Origin: Prevotella sp.
Lineage (GTDB): Bacteria > Bacteroidota > Bacteroidia > Bacteroidales > Bacteroidaceae
Assembly: GCA_022641735.1 (NCBI GenBank)
Contig: JALCDQ010000010.1
Coordinates: forward strand, 1-64,000
DNA length: 64,000 nucleotides
Direction of reading: 5' to 3'
This document shows, in pieces, positions 34,469 through 42,999 of the stretch (positions are counted from its first letter, which is position 1; each line of letters opens with the position of its first letter). The notes under the pieces were generated by a model. The model did no database searches, was not told the origin of the DNA, and worked only from the letters and a program-made list of their open reading frames with translations. A program made the position numbers and the translations under genes.

Positions 34469-34541
34469 CACGGGTTGAAAGACTCGAACTCTCGACACCT
34501 GGTTTTGGAGACCAGTGCTCTACCAACTGAGCTAAACCCGT
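34469..34541 (-). tRNA. tRNA-Trp (CCA)
   Basis: 73 nt. The acceptor ACGGGTT (34535-34541) pairs with AACCCGT (34470-34476), with discriminator G. The anticodon loop gives CCA (34506-34508). The T loop has GTTCGAG. CCA is not encoded. It lies between tuf and secE, so it would be processed from the same transcript. Confidence 0.97.
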
Positions 34542-34548
34542 AAATAAA

Positions 34549-34574
34549 CTCCCGTTACCGCTAAGTAGCGGGAG
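34549..34574 (-). promoter_or_regulatory. Hairpin between tuf and tRNA-Trp
   Basis: CTCCCG (34569-34574, transcript side) pairs with CGGGAG (34549-34554), with an inner alternative CGCT/GCGG stem. A weak T-rich tail (TTTATTTA) runs into the tRNA. It could be an attenuator for secE-nusG or an RNase processing signal. Confidence 0.5.
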
Positions 34575-34601
34575 CTTTTATAATAATGTATATTTTATCA
34601 A

Positions 34602-35798
34602 TTATTTAACGTCGTCAAGAATCTGGGTAATCTGACCAGAACCAACGGTACGGCCACCTTCACGGATAGCGAAACGCAGACCTTCGTTCAGAGCAACCTT
34701 GTAGATCAACTCAACCTCAATCTCAACGTTATCACCTGGCATAACCATCTCAACTCCCTCTGGAAGTTTGATTTCACCGGTGCAGTCCATTGTACGGAGA
34801 TAGAACTGTGGACGATACTTGTTTCCGAATGGAGTATGACGGCCACCCTCTTCCTTCTTCAATACATAGATAGAAGCCTTGAAGTGATCGTGAGGAGTGA
34901 TAGCTCCCGGATGTACAACAACCATACCACGCTTAACTTCGTCCTTGTCGATACCACGGAGCAACAGACCTACGTTGTCTCCAGCTTCACCATCAGCAAG
35001 AGTCTTGCGGAACATTTCAACGCCAGTGATGACAGACTTCTTGTCTTCACCAAGACCGAGCAACTGAACTTCGTCACCAATCTTGCAACGACCAGTCTCG
35101 ATACGACCAGTAGCAACTGTACCACGACCTGTGATAGAGAACACGTCCTCAACAGGCATCAAGAAAGGTTTGTCAACCTCACGTACAGGCTCCTGAATCC
35201 ACTCATCAACAGTGTCCATCAGAGTCATAACGTTGTCTTCCCACTTCTGTACACCATTCAGTGCGCCGAGGGCAGAACCGCGGATGATAGGAGTATCTTC
35301 CTCATAACCATATTGTTCGAGAATTTCACGAACTTCCATTTCAACGAGGTCGAGCATTTCTTCATCATCAACCATATCACACTTGTTCAGGAATACAACC
35401 AAACGAGGTACGTTTACCTGACGAGCGAGCAATACGTGCTCACGTGTCTGAGGCATAGGACCATCAGTTGCAGCTACTACAAGGATAGCACCATCCATCT
35501 GAGCGGCACCAGTTACCATGTTCTTCACATAGTCAGCGTGTCCCGGGCAGTCAACGTGTGCATAGTGACGTTTTGCTGTTTCATACTCAATATGAGCGGT
35601 GTTGATAGTAATACCACGCTCTTTCTCCTCAGGAGCATTATCAATCTGATCGAAAGACTTAACATCCTCACCAGTATTCAAACGCTCGTGCAGCACCTTG
35701 GAAATGGCAGCTGTCAAAGTAGTCTTACCATGGTCAACGTGACCAATTGTACCAATGTTAACGTGCGGTTTCGTACGTACGAATTCTTCTTTAGCCAT
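34602..35798 (-). CDS. tuf: Elongation factor Tu
   Basis: 398 residues. The G domain has [34 protein letters not shown] and NKCDMVDD. Domains II and III follow, with [20 protein letters not shown] and the C-terminal [12 protein letters not shown]. It delivers aminoacyl-tRNA to the A site. It is the only tuf in the window and sits among tRNA genes rather than in the str block. Confidence 0.99.
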   Translation of the reverse strand: MAKEEFVRTKPHVNIGTIGHVDHGKTTLTAAISKVLHERLNTGEDVKSFDQIDNAPEEKERGITINTAHIEYETAKRHYAHVDCPGHADYVKNMVTGAAQMDGAILVVAATDGPMPQTREHVLLARQVNVPRLVVFLNKCDMVDDEEMLDLVEMEVREILEQYGYEEDTPIIRGSALGALNGVQKWEDNVMTLMDTVDEWIQEPVREVDKPFLMPVEDVFSITGRGTVATGRIETGRCKIGDEVQLLGLGEDKKSVITGVEMFRKTLADGEAGDNVGLLLRGIDKDEVKRGMVVVHPGAITPHDHFKASIYVLKKEEGGRHTPFGNKYRPQFYLRTMDCTGEIKLPEGVEMVMPGDNVEIEVELIYKVALNEGLRFAIREGGRTVGSGQITQILDDVK

Positions 35799-35881
35799 AG
35801 CTTTGTCTTTTTATTTATATAAATGAATAATCAATTAATCATCTTGTTTTTCTTCTGTCTATAAAATAGAGCAAGAAGTAG

Positions 35882-35953
<72 letters not shown>

Positions 35954-35962
35954 ATTCGTCAG

Positions 35963-36035
35963 AGCGGAAAACGGGACTCAAACCCGCGACCCCCAGCTTG
36001 GAAGGCTAGTGCTCTATCAACTGAGCTATTTCCGC
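35963..36035 (-). tRNA. tRNA-Gly (TCC)
   Basis: 73 nt. The acceptor GCGGAAA pairs with TTTCCGC by position (35964-35970/36029-36035). The anticodon loop CTTCCAA reads TCC. The D arm AGCTCAGTTGATAGAGC and T loop TTTGAGT are normal. It is nine bases from tRNA-Thr(GGT). Confidence 0.96.
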
Positions 36036-36114
36036 ATGATGGATTTTCGGCGGCAAAGCAAAAGCAAGCTTTTGTTTGAACTTGCACGAAAACTCCACGA
36101 AACTTCAACTGAAG

Positions 36115-36197
36115 TGGGTGGTGATGGATTCGAACCACCGTAGGCGTAAGCCAGCAGATTTACAGTCTGCCCCATTTGGCCACTCTGGTAACCACCC
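36115..36197 (-). tRNA. tRNA-Tyr (GTA)
   Basis: 83 nt with a long variable arm, as expected for bacterial tRNA-Tyr. The acceptor GGGTGGT pairs with ACCACCC (36116-36122/36191-36197), with discriminator A. The loop CTGTAAA gives anticodon GTA. It is followed by tRNA-Gly. Confidence 0.97.
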
Positions 36198-36254
36198 TTG
36201 TTTCAACATATCTTCTTTCTTCAGGCTGCTTGCGCCATCCTTCAGATTTTCTTG

Positions 36255-36328
36255 AGCCTCTTGTCGGATTCGAACCAACGACCCCGAGATTACAAATCAC
36301 GTGCTCTGGCCAACTGAGCTAAAGAGGC
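36255..36328 (-). tRNA. tRNA-Thr (TGT)
   Basis: 74 nt. The acceptor GCCTCTT pairs with AAGAGGC by position (36256-36262/36322-36328), with discriminator T. The loop TTTGTAA gives anticodon TGT. The anticodon stem CGTGA/TCTCG contains one U-U mismatch. It is the first tRNA of the tRNA4-tuf transcript. Confidence 0.95.
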
Positions 36329-36383
36329 AAATCCCTGTAGCCGCCAAGCGACTCGTTTTTTCTGACGTGCTGTAAAACGGCTG

Positions 36384-36414
36384 CAAAGATACGACTTATT
36401 TTTTAATCAACAAA
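36384..36414 (-). promoter_or_regulatory. Promoter of the tRNA-tuf-secE-nusG-rpl operon
   Basis: -33 box TTTG (complement of 36411-36414), then 19 bp, then -7 box TATCTTTG (complement of 36384-36391). This is an essentially ideal Bacteroidota primary-sigma promoter, about 50 bp upstream of tRNA-Thr(TGT). Confidence 0.85.
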
Positions 36415-36431
36415 ACTTTTTCGATATTTTT

Positions 36432-36731
36432 TTAATGCTTGCGAAGTTTTTCCTTGAATTTGGTCAGTTGCACCTTCATGGAATCAACGCATTCATCAAC
36501 GCTTTCCTCGAATGTGTCGCATGTTTTCTCTACATACAACTTACTTCCCGGTACGACAACCGTGATAGCGGTTTCCTTGTTTAAGGCAGTGGCTGGCTTT
36601 ACAACCTTCAACTGCACCTCCACTTTCTGAATGTCTTCATAAGCTTTTTCCAACTTGGCGACTTTCTTTTCGATAAACGCCTGTAACTTCTCAGTAGTGT
36701 CGAAATGAATCGACTGAATCTTAATTTCCAT
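36432..36731 (-). CDS. hpf: Ribosome hibernation-promoting factor (short HPF/RaiA family)
   Basis: 99 residues, the short form without the long-HPF dimerisation tail. It has MEIKIQSIHFDTTEKLQAFI, KKVAKLEKAYEDIQKVEVQL and VVVPGSKLYVEKTCDTFEES. It would bind the 30S decoding region in stationary phase. It lies 21 bp after the recombinase gene in the same direction and ends just before the tRNA promoter. Confidence 0.93.
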   Translation of the reverse strand: MEIKIQSIHFDTTEKLQAFIEKKVAKLEKAYEDIQKVEVQLKVVKPATALNKETAITVVVPGSKLYVEKTCDTFEESVDECVDSMKVQLTKFKEKLRKH

Positions 36732-36752
36732 ACTTACCTCCTGTTTTAAAGG

Positions 36753-37628
36753 TTAAGCCCTTGGATGGGCATTCTTATAAACTCGTTTCAGCTGCTCAAA
36801 TGTCGTATGAGTATATATCTCAGTAGTCGACAGGCTTTCATGTCCGAGCAGTTTCTTCACACTTTCTAATCCGGCATTGTGGTTTAGCATGGCAGTGGCA
36901 AAGGTATGTCTGAGTACATGAGGTGTACGTTCTTTCAGCGTGCACACCTTCGAGAGGTTCTTCTTCACCTCATATCTCACCTTATTGCGGTTCATCCGCT
37001 CTCCGTCTTTTGTCAGAAAGAGGGCTTCCGAATGGCGTTCAATATCTCGGTTGCGGATATCCATATAATTACGCAATGCCTGCTCCAATTCTTCCCCAAA
37101 AGGAATGATGCGCTGCTTGTTGCGCTTGCCCAGCACCTTCAACTGATGACTGCTGAAGTCAACGGCCTCATCATTAAGGCCTATCAGTTCCGCTAGTCGG
37201 ATGCCTGTTTCATAGAACGTGAGGATAATGGTCCTTGCCCTCACCTCTTTATATATATCCCCCGTCTGCCTATCGAGCAACTCATTTATCTCCGATTCCT
37301 TCAGGAACTGAGGCAACGGCTTGCTTTTCTTCGGACCTTTCACCATTCTCGACGGGTCTTTCTCCACGAGATGACGGGAAAGGGCAAAACGATAAAAAGA
37401 ACGCAACGCGCTCAGTCTTCTATTGATTGAAGTCGCATTGTTTCCTTTATCCATCATGCTCTCCATCCAGTCACGGATGACGTCCGAGTCTACAGACTCC
37501 CACGAGAGTTGATTATCCAAATTTTTGAAGTACGCCTCGAAACTTTTCAGGTCGTCAGCGTAACTCTGTACAGTCAGCTGTGAGCGGTTCTTCTCATACT
37601 GCAAGTAGTCCAAAAATTCTTCTATCAT
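36753..37628 (-). CDS. Tyrosine recombinase, XerC/XerD type
   Basis: 291 residues. The N-terminal SAM-like core-binding domain (about 1-85) starts MIEEFLDYLQYEKNRSQLTV. The catalytic domain has the Arg in YETGIRLAELIGL, the Lys near LKVLGKRNKQR, HVLRHTFATAML (His-x-x-Arg), and LGHESLSTTEIYTH with His and the nucleophilic Tyr. The full catalytic set is intact. The length and stable context (rpsU, hpf, tRNA genes) argue for a housekeeping dimer-resolution recombinase, not a phage integrase. XerC versus XerD cannot be decided here. Confidence 0.9.
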   Translation of the reverse strand: MIEEFLDYLQYEKNRSQLTVQSYADDLKSFEAYFKNLDNQLSWESVDSDVIRDWMESMMDKGNNATSINRRLSALRSFYRFALSRHLVEKDPSRMVKGPKKSKPLPQFLKESEINELLDRQTGDIYKEVRARTIILTFYETGIRLAELIGLNDEAVDFSSHQLKVLGKRNKQRIIPFGEELEQALRNYMDIRNRDIERHSEALFLTKDGERMNRNKVRYEVKKNLSKVCTLKERTPHVLRHTFATAMLNHNAGLESVKKLLGHESLSTTEIYTHTTFEQLKRVYKNAHPRA

Positions 37629-37711
37629 ATCCTGCTGCTTACTTCACTATTACTTTCGGCAACGAATATACGGAATAAAATTCAAACTACCAAATTTTGA
37701 AGAGGATTTTT

Positions 37712-37903
37712 TTATTCCTCGTCCTCGTGCAGCTTCTGTACATAGATGGCATGCTCCATCTTGAGACGCTTCAAAACAGAAGGCTTGTCATATTGCTGAC
37801 GAGCACGGAGCTCTTTAACAACACCTGTCTTTTCGAATTTTCTCTTGAACTTTTTCAAAGCTCTTTCGATGTTTTTGCCATCTTTTACTGGTACAATAAT
37901 CAT
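37712..37903 (-). CDS. rpsU: 30S ribosomal protein S21
   Basis: 63 residues, basic and helical. It has MIIVPVKDGKNIERALKKFK, KRKFEKTGVVKELRARQQYD and KPSVLKRLKMEHAIYVQK. S21 lies near the anti-Shine-Dalgarno region; in Bacteroidota it takes part in occluding the 16S 3' tail (established for Flavobacterium). A TAATTTTG -7-like box lies at 37971-37978 on the minus strand. Confidence 0.95.
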   Translation of the reverse strand: MIIVPVKDGKNIERALKKFKRKFEKTGVVKELRARQQYDKPSVLKRLKMEHAIYVQKLHEDEE

Positions 37904-38066
37904 GTTTTGCTTTTTATTTATTTAATATGTTAAACTTGTGCTTAGGGATTGATTTCCACAATTGCGGGTGCAAAATTACATCTTATTTCTGAAACTTCCA
38001 ACTTTTCCGAGCACTTTTTTTGTTTTTTCTTTTTGTCAAATGATTGCATTCCTATCAACACCTATT

Positions 38067-39167
38067 TTATTCCCCTTCAATTCGCTTGCCGTTTTCATCG
38101 ATATAAAACCAGCCATCACTTTTCCATTCAGGCATTTCAGGGTCTGACCTGTCCAGCTTTCCCGTCATGGTGACTTTAGCTTTTCCGAAATGAAAAGGCG
38201 TGGCCGCCTTAAATTGAGGTTTGATACGCACAACTCCCAAGGTGTCAGCAAAACCCACAAGACCGCCTTCATCTTGTTTCCCCTCTACAATGCGGAACTT
38301 GCCTTCACTGACGAAGTCAGGACTGAAATCATAGAGGCCAAACACTTTGAAGAGTTCTTTGCCTTGATTGTTGATGGCTGTCCACATCAAACCATCCTTC
38401 CTAGCCTTCACTAAACCGAGCCTCCCTATCTCTTTCCATCCCACATACAGATAACCTCTGTTATAAGGAATGATGGTATCGCCCTTATTATTAAGGTAAC
38501 ATACAGGCTTCAAGAAACTATCCTTTTCTGAACATTGAGCATAAATCTTCGGGCTTTTGTCTCCCCTGCTCAATTCCGAATCTAAAAAAACAATCAAAGG
38601 TGCGAGATTCCATGCTAAGTTATTATAGGCGCTAGTCCTCATCTCGATATGGGTGAGTCTGTCATCACGGAAGTCAAAATAAAACTTCTCCATCAACCCA
38701 TCCCCATAAATAGCATGATTTACTTCCCGTTTGAAATCAGGGAAGCCTAATATTTTGAAAACCTTTTCTTTCGCCATCCCCACATGGATGCCACATCGGA
38801 TTTTAATCCTTGGGTCACTGATAGCGGCATAAGCACAATTGAATGGTGTGCCTATGATTTGCGACATGACTATCAGCGTCTTATCCGCCTTAAAGCGATA
38901 GGCCTTCATCTGTTGTTCTCCTTCGGCGTAAGTAGTATCCTCATAAGTCAGAAATGGGAAAGCCTTCATCATCGCGGACTTGCTTTGAAAGGCTTTCGAT
39001 TGACTATTGTCGAATTTCAAGTCGCCGCTATAAGCACACTCCACCGTATCGCCATGCAAAAAACAGTCATAGCCGTCGCCTTTTATCTCTTCGTTTTGTT
39101 GTGCTTTACAACCCAATAACGAAAAAGACCATATTGCCAAAAGTCCCCAAAAACAGATTCTTTTCAT
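38067..39167 (-). CDS. Lipoprotein with WG-repeat-like C-terminus
   Basis: 366 residues from MKRICFWGLLAIWSFSLLGC; a frame 10 codons longer is less likely because the signal peptide would then be internal. The lipobox is SLLGC. The middle region (about 60-200) has a block MAKEKVFKILGFPDFKREVN resembling SmpA/BamE-like small folds (weak). The C-terminal part (about 230-365) has spaced repeats such as GLVGFADTLGVVRIKPQFKA and GWFYIDENGKRIEG that resemble WG (KWG) repeats. Function unknown. It is a single gene with a possible promoter at 39220-39227. Confidence 0.7.
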   Translation of the reverse strand: MKRICFWGLLAIWSFSLLGCKAQQNEEIKGDGYDCFLHGDTVECAYSGDLKFDNSQSKAFQSKSAMMKAFPFLTYEDTTYAEGEQQMKAYRFKADKTLIVMSQIIGTPFNCAYAAISDPRIKIRCGIHVGMAKEKVFKILGFPDFKREVNHAIYGDGLMEKFYFDFRDDRLTHIEMRTSAYNNLAWNLAPLIVFLDSELSRGDKSPKIYAQCSEKDSFLKPVCYLNNKGDTIIPYNRGYLYVGWKEIGRLGLVKARKDGLMWTAINNQGKELFKVFGLYDFSPDFVSEGKFRIVEGKQDEGGLVGFADTLGVVRIKPQFKAATPFHFGKAKVTMTGKLDRSDPEMPEWKSDGWFYIDENGKRIEGE

Positions 39168-39219
39168 AATAGTATTATCTTGAGTAATATTATTCATCGA
39201 CCCTCTATGGTATCAGGAA

Positions 39220-39227
39220 CAAAAGTA
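39220..39227 (-). promoter_or_regulatory. -7 box of the WG-repeat lipoprotein gene
   Basis: TACTTTTG on the minus strand, 52 bp upstream of the ATG. A TTTG lies 24 bp further upstream (complement of 39252-39255), slightly longer spacing than usual. Confidence 0.4.
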
Positions 39228-39325
39228 ATAAAAACATATCGAACGACATATCAAACCATGAAAGAAATCAGGCATAGATGCTTTTAGAAAAATACACAGA
39301 TAGGATGCTACTTAATTTACTCAAC

Positions 39326-39670
39326 TTATAATACCGCGGCATATTTCCTAACGTTTTCTAATCGTTTGAGAAATGATTGATCATGGTGTGCCTTCTGCTT
39401 GTCATAGTCAGCCTGCAAACCAATCCATATATCAGCATCAATACCAAGGGCAGCTTCAAATAAAAGTGCATATTCAGTGGTTACTGAACGTTTACCGTTA
39501 AGCACTTCATTCAGAACTGACGGAGTTATACCCGTCATAGCGGCGAGTTTCTTCTGCGTCATGCCACGGCTTTCAATCTCGTCCTTAATCATTTCGCCTG
39601 GATGAATCATATTCGACGCCTCCAGATTGTTGGCTATCATTTTAGGGTCTACGCCTTGCAATTTAATCAT
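39326..39670 (-). CDS. higA: HigA-family antitoxin
   Basis: 114 residues. The HTH_3/XRE domain (about 20-80) has MIHPGEMIKDEIESRGMTQK, KLAAMTGITPSVLNEVLNGK and RSVTTEYALLFEAALGI, the typical HigA block. It would neutralise the toxin encoded 9 bp upstream and repress the operon by binding the promoter at 40019-40050. Toxin-first order is characteristic of higBA. Confidence 0.9.
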   Translation of the reverse strand: MIKLQGVDPKMIANNLEASNMIHPGEMIKDEIESRGMTQKKLAAMTGITPSVLNEVLNGKRSVTTEYALLFEAALGIDADIWIGLQADYDKQKAHHDQSFLKRLENVRKYAAVL

Positions 39671-39679
39671 ATTCTAATC

Positions 39680-39997
39680 TTATTTATAATGGTTTGACAA
39701 ATCCGTTATATTGCATACCGTAAGGACTGGCATTTCCAAGTTCTCATCAACGCTAAATTCTATTCGGTATTTACCATTTGCCCTCACAGAGAACAACCCT
39801 CTTTTATCACCTTGCAGTGCCTCAAAGTTTAAGGAGTTTATAAGTCTAAGGTCATCTGGCTTCTTGGCTTTCACCATAAACTTAATACCTTTTTGATAAC
39901 CTCTTATAACCTGTGGCTGATATCGATGTTTCTTTTCATCGGTCTTGCCCTTCTCATAGAGGTCTAACAGATACGTTTCTCCAAATGTTACTATCAT
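39680..39997 (-). CDS. higB: HigB-family toxin (RelE superfamily)
   Basis: 105 residues. It starts MIVTFGETYLLDLYEKGKTD and has the RelE-like core INSLNFEALQGDKRGLFSVR and ANGKYRIEFSVDEN, then VTVC-like NITDLSNHYK. This matches plasmid-maintenance killer/HigB proteins, ribosome-dependent mRNA interferases. Both genes of the pair look intact. They lie between a housekeeping lipoprotein and repeat array C, a typical accessory location. Confidence 0.88.
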   Translation of the reverse strand: MIVTFGETYLLDLYEKGKTDEKKHRYQPQVIRGYQKGIKFMVKAKKPDDLRLINSLNFEALQGDKRGLFSVRANGKYRIEFSVDENLEMPVLTVCNITDLSNHYK

Positions 39998-40018
39998 GCT
40001 ATCTCATACTTCTGCGTG

Positions 40019-40050
40019 CAAAGATAAACACAATTATTGAAATTCGCAAA
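40019..40050 (-). promoter_or_regulatory. Promoter of the higBA operon
   Basis: -7 box TATCTTTG (complement of 40019-40026) and -33 box TTTG (complement of 40047-40050), with 20-bp spacing. It lies 21 bp upstream of higB and is a likely autorepression site. Confidence 0.75.
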
Positions 40051-40516
40051 TTTGAGAATGGATATTTTCGCTTTTCTGCGAATTTTAGATAGTATTCATC
40101 CTCTGAAGGTAAAATGCATTATCATTAAACGTTGTATATTATTCCATATTACAGATTACAGATAGCAAGTCCTAAATAATTCAAAGTACCCAGACGGTTA
40201 AATACAGTTAAGTCGAAAAAGGAAAGGCCATCCTCAATTTCACGACTCATGAATCATAGGTATATAGGACACGACTGCCGTCACGATTTTTTCTTCTTTC
40301 TTTTTCTCTCATATAGGTGAAGTAAGGCTCGAGATATGTTAAAAACAGGGCTAAAATGCGGGCATTTTCTCGTTCTTTTCCTTCCAATGAGCGATTATCA
40401 GAGGAATTGGAAGCATTTGAGCACAACTTTTCTTAAACGGCTGATTCATAGTGGATTGCGTGGTTTCCGACTCTGAAAAAACATTGTCAGAAAAGCAGAA
40501 AATGAAGGCAGATTTT
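40051..40516. other. Intergenic stretch with no recognisable gene
   Basis: About 470 bp between the higBA promoter and repeat array C. Short frames exist on both strands, but none has a start site, composition or similarity I can support. No RNA gene is seen. It may be decayed sequence next to the truncated aminopeptidase gene. Confidence 0.5.
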
Positions 40517-40626
40517 GTAAAAAGCGACCTGTTACGTTGTAATCAACGATTGTTTACCTTGCAAAAGACGGTCTTTTACTACCTAAAAGATGACCTTTTG
40601 CATGGTAAAAAGTATATCTTTTACAT
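40517..40626. repeat. 22-bp palindromic tandem array C
   Basis: Five units of exactly 22 bp start at 40517, 40539, 40561, 40583 and 40605. Unit 3 is GCAAAAGAC-G-GTCTTTTAC plus TAC, with only the end bases unpaired. Unit 4 is CTAAAAGAT-G-ACCTTTTGC plus ATG. Unit 2 is GTAATCAAC-G-ATTGTTTAC plus CTT. Unit 5 starts GTAAAAAG and ends CTTTTAC with one extra central base. It lies about 140 bp beyond the 3' end of the truncated aminopeptidase gene. Confidence 0.88.
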
Positions 40627-40766
40627 CCTTTGAATCATCGTTTTGAGTGCGAAAGCATATTATGCATTATCAAATTTACAGTTTTCGCAACTTTTCAGCC
40701 TATTTTCCGGATGTTAAAATGATGATGCTCGGAGTGTTAAAATATAGAAGATTATCCGGTCTTCCA

Positions 40767-41684
40767 TTAACCCATCTGGGTGAAAACGGGAGAAGGTGCA
40801 AAGACTATTTTCGTTCTCGAAGGGATGAATTTCGGCAACAACGCATTCGTTTCTTTGGCATCTATGAGAATGTTGAAGGCAAAATAGCCCCGCAATCCCT
40901 CTTGAATATGGTCGTAGTCATCTGCTCCGATGCCCTCCGCCTTCAAATATGACAGGATGGCAGGCGTCAGTCGACTGCTATTTATATATAAGGTGGCACT
41001 GTCAGGAGCGATGAGCAGATAAGCGCAAGAGAGTTGAGAGCCTTGCGCGCCAGCATCATAGAGACAGAGCGCCCACGCGATTGCGGAAGCAGCAGAAAGC
41101 AAGATGCCGTCAGCATGCTGCTTGCGCAAAGCCGCCCGGATGCTGTCGATGCGGCTCTTTGCCGATGTCTGCCCACTTGCCGATAAGTCCTGCACCACCT
41201 TGCAAAGAGGCACTTGCGGCCTATCTGCCCATATCACGCTCAAAGGGTCAAAGTTCGTGCGAAGGTTGATACCGCCATTTTGGCGCAAATCTGTCGTCAG
41301 TTCTGCCACAAAGGCATACGATGTCACCGCACCCACGATGCCCACGATGGCGCCATCCGTCGATTCCAACTTTCTGCCAAGCCATTCGCTTATCGATGGA
41401 GAGCCCTCATCGCCCGATTTCATCAGCAGATAAGGCGAGTCTTGCAATTGTGCTTGCGCCTCTGGAAAGTCGCAAGGCTGAACCCATAAAGCCGCGCTGC
41501 TCCTCGTGACAACCACCCTTGCGCCCGTTCCCTTGAAGTCTGAGAGCCACTCCACAACCCTCCAATGAGCGGCCAAAGGCGAGCCTTGATGACCGTCAGA
41601 ATCAGAAAACACGAAAGCATCCAAATGCTCCGTCTTCATCACTTGCCGCAAGGCGTCGATACGCCCGATAATTTCCGCTTTCAT
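40767..41684 (-). CDS. Aminopeptidase P-like protein lacking the catalytic domain
   Basis: 305 residues. It matches the two creatinase-type N-terminal domains of the ~595-residue bacterial Xaa-Pro aminopeptidase: domain 1 about 1-130 (MKAEIIGRIDALRQVMKTEH, AALWVQPCDF) and domain 2 about 140-300 (LLIAPDSATLYINSSRLTPA, FNILIDAKETN). It stops after VFAPSPVFTQMG, where the family continues into the metal-binding pita-bread domain. No catalytic-domain sequence is seen in any frame in the next 700 bp. Domain-1 residues such as the usual WTDSRYF are changed, so it has diverged. The 305 codons are open and a good promoter is present. It is either a recent remnant or a maintained non-catalytic paralogue. 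Confidence 0.75.
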   Translation of the reverse strand: MKAEIIGRIDALRQVMKTEHLDAFVFSDSDGHQGSPLAAHWRVVEWLSDFKGTGARVVVTRSSAALWVQPCDFPEAQAQLQDSPYLLMKSGDEGSPSISEWLGRKLESTDGAIVGIVGAVTSYAFVAELTTDLRQNGGINLRTNFDPLSVIWADRPQVPLCKVVQDLSASGQTSAKSRIDSIRAALRKQHADGILLSAASAIAWALCLYDAGAQGSQLSCAYLLIAPDSATLYINSSRLTPAILSYLKAEGIGADDYDHIQEGLRGYFAFNILIDAKETNALLPKFIPSRTKIVFAPSPVFTQMG

Positions 41685-41709
41685 TCCTGCTTTTGCTAAA
41701 TGGACATGG

Positions 41710-41741
41710 CAAAGATAAGAGTTTTAAGAATTAATCACAAA
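41710..41741 (-). promoter_or_regulatory. Promoter of the truncated aminopeptidase gene
   Basis: -7 box TATCTTTG (complement of 41710-41717) and -33 box TTTG (complement of 41738-41741), spaced 20 bp, 25 bp upstream of the ATG. The intact promoter suggests that the gene is expressed. On the plus strand TAATTTTG at 41782-41789 may serve mdh. Confidence 0.75.
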
Positions 41742-41911
41742 TTAAAAGCAAAATAAATGCGCTACATTGCTCTTTTTTTGTTAATTTTGCGGTGGAAAGC
41801 AAAAAAGAAGCCGACAAAAGGTCAGAAACCTCGAAATCGGAAGCCATCTGGCATGATTTTTGCAGATATTGATAATGAGAATTCTAAAAACTTTAAATAA
41901 AACAAGCAGTT

Positions 41912-42922
41912 ATGAATTATTTAACAAATGACAAACTCGTCATCGTCGGTGCAGCCGGCATGATCGGTTCAAACATGACTCAGACAGCTCTGATGCTGGG
42001 TCTTACTCCTAACATTTGTCTGTATGATGTCTTCTCAGCAGAAGGTGTTGCAGAGGAAATGCGCCAGAGTGGTTTCGACGATGCTAATCTTGTAGCCACT
42101 ACAGATCCAAAAGAAGCATTCACAGATGCTAAGTATATCATCTCTTCAGGTGGTGCTCCACGTAAGGAAGGCATGACCCGTGAGGACCTACTGGCAGGCA
42201 ATTCCAAGGCTGCTCAGGAACTTGGCGAGAACATCAAGAAGTATTGCCCGGACGCAAAGTTCGTGGTTGTCATCTTCAACCCTGCTGACATCACCGGCTT
42301 GGTGACATTGGTACACTCTGGTTTGAAGCCAAATCAGGTAGCTACTCTTGCTGCCCTCGACTCTACCCGTCTGCAAAGCGCATTGGCTAAGCACTTCGGC
42401 GTGAGCGCAACAGAAGTGAAGAACGCCTACACTTATGGCGGTCATGGTGAGAAGATGGCAGTGTTCGCTTCTCCAACCACCATCGGCGGTGTGAAACTTC
42501 TTGACATTATCAACAATGGCAAGAAAGTGAATGGCAAGAGCCTCAGCGCTGCTGAGTGGGCTCAGATGCAGATAGATGTTACCCAGGGTGGTGCTAAAAT
42601 CATCGAACTTCGCCGTCGCAGCTCTTTCCAGAGCCCTGCTTACTTGGCAGTGAAGATGATTGAAGGTGCTATGGGTGGCGCTGAATTCAACTATCCAGCT
42701 GGTACTTATGCAGACACCGCACGTTATAACCACGTGATGATGGCTATGCCTACACGTATCACCAGCGATGGCGTATACACCAAACCAGTCATGGGAACCG
42801 CTAACGAGATTGCTGCTCTCGATGCAAGCTATGCTCACCTGCAGGGCCTGCGCGACCAGGTTATCGGCATGGGCGTACTTCCAGCATTGGAAGACTGGAG
42901 CAAGGTGAATCCTAACCTCTAA
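41912..42922 (+). CDS. mdh: Malate dehydrogenase (NAD-dependent)
   Basis: 336 residues. It oxidises malate to oxaloacetate, or works in reverse in the fumarate-reducing branch used by Bacteroidales. The Rossmann motif is GAAGMIGSNM. Substrate-binding Arg residues lie in GGAPRKEGMTREDLLAGNSK. NPAD (in VVVIFNPADITG) and the catalytic His in YTYGGHGEKM are present. Length and motifs are complete. It is a single gene with its own strong terminator. Confidence 0.95.
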   Translation: MNYLTNDKLVIVGAAGMIGSNMTQTALMLGLTPNICLYDVFSAEGVAEEMRQSGFDDANLVATTDPKEAFTDAKYIISSGGAPRKEGMTREDLLAGNSKAAQELGENIKKYCPDAKFVVVIFNPADITGLVTLVHSGLKPNQVATLAALDSTRLQSALAKHFGVSATEVKNAYTYGGHGEKMAVFASPTTIGGVKLLDIINNGKKVNGKSLSAAEWAQMQIDVTQGGAKIIELRRRSSFQSPAYLAVKMIEGAMGGAEFNYPAGTYADTARYNHVMMAMPTRITSDGVYTKPVMGTANEIAALDASYAHLQGLRDQVIGMGVLPALEDWSKVNPNL

Positions 42923-42948
42923 TCAGCTACATAACAACTGAAAATATC

Positions 42949-42985
42949 GGGCTGCCTGAAAAATTACTTTCGGGCAGCCTTTTTC
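42949..42985 (+). terminator. Terminator of mdh
   Basis: GGCTGCCTGAAA pairs with TTTCGGGCAGCC around a 6-nt loop, followed by five T residues (42950-42984). It ends 15 bp before the sigma-factor start codon. Confidence 0.88.
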
Positions 42986-42999
42986 AAAATTTCGTCTGG

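Noticed and set aside
36063..36078. Single palindrome CAAAAGC-AA-GCTTTTG between tRNA-Tyr and tRNA-Gly as another repeat unit
   Set aside because: It is isolated, has a two-base centre and no 22-bp neighbour. It is more likely a spacer hairpin in the tRNA precursor.
36753..37628. The tyrosine recombinase as a phage or transposon integrase beside tRNA genes
   Set aside because: Length, N-terminal domain and context (rpsU, hpf) fit housekeeping XerC/D. No attachment-site duplication, phage or conjugation genes are seen next to the tRNAs.
40517..40626. The regularly spaced repeats as a CRISPR array
   Set aside because: Units are contiguous 22-bp palindromes with only 3-nt spacers; there are no 25-40 nt unique spacers and no cas genes in the window.
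40647..40952. Plus-strand frame of 101 codons near the truncated aminopeptidase
   Set aside because: It is mostly antisense to the aminopeptidase gene and has no recognisable domain.
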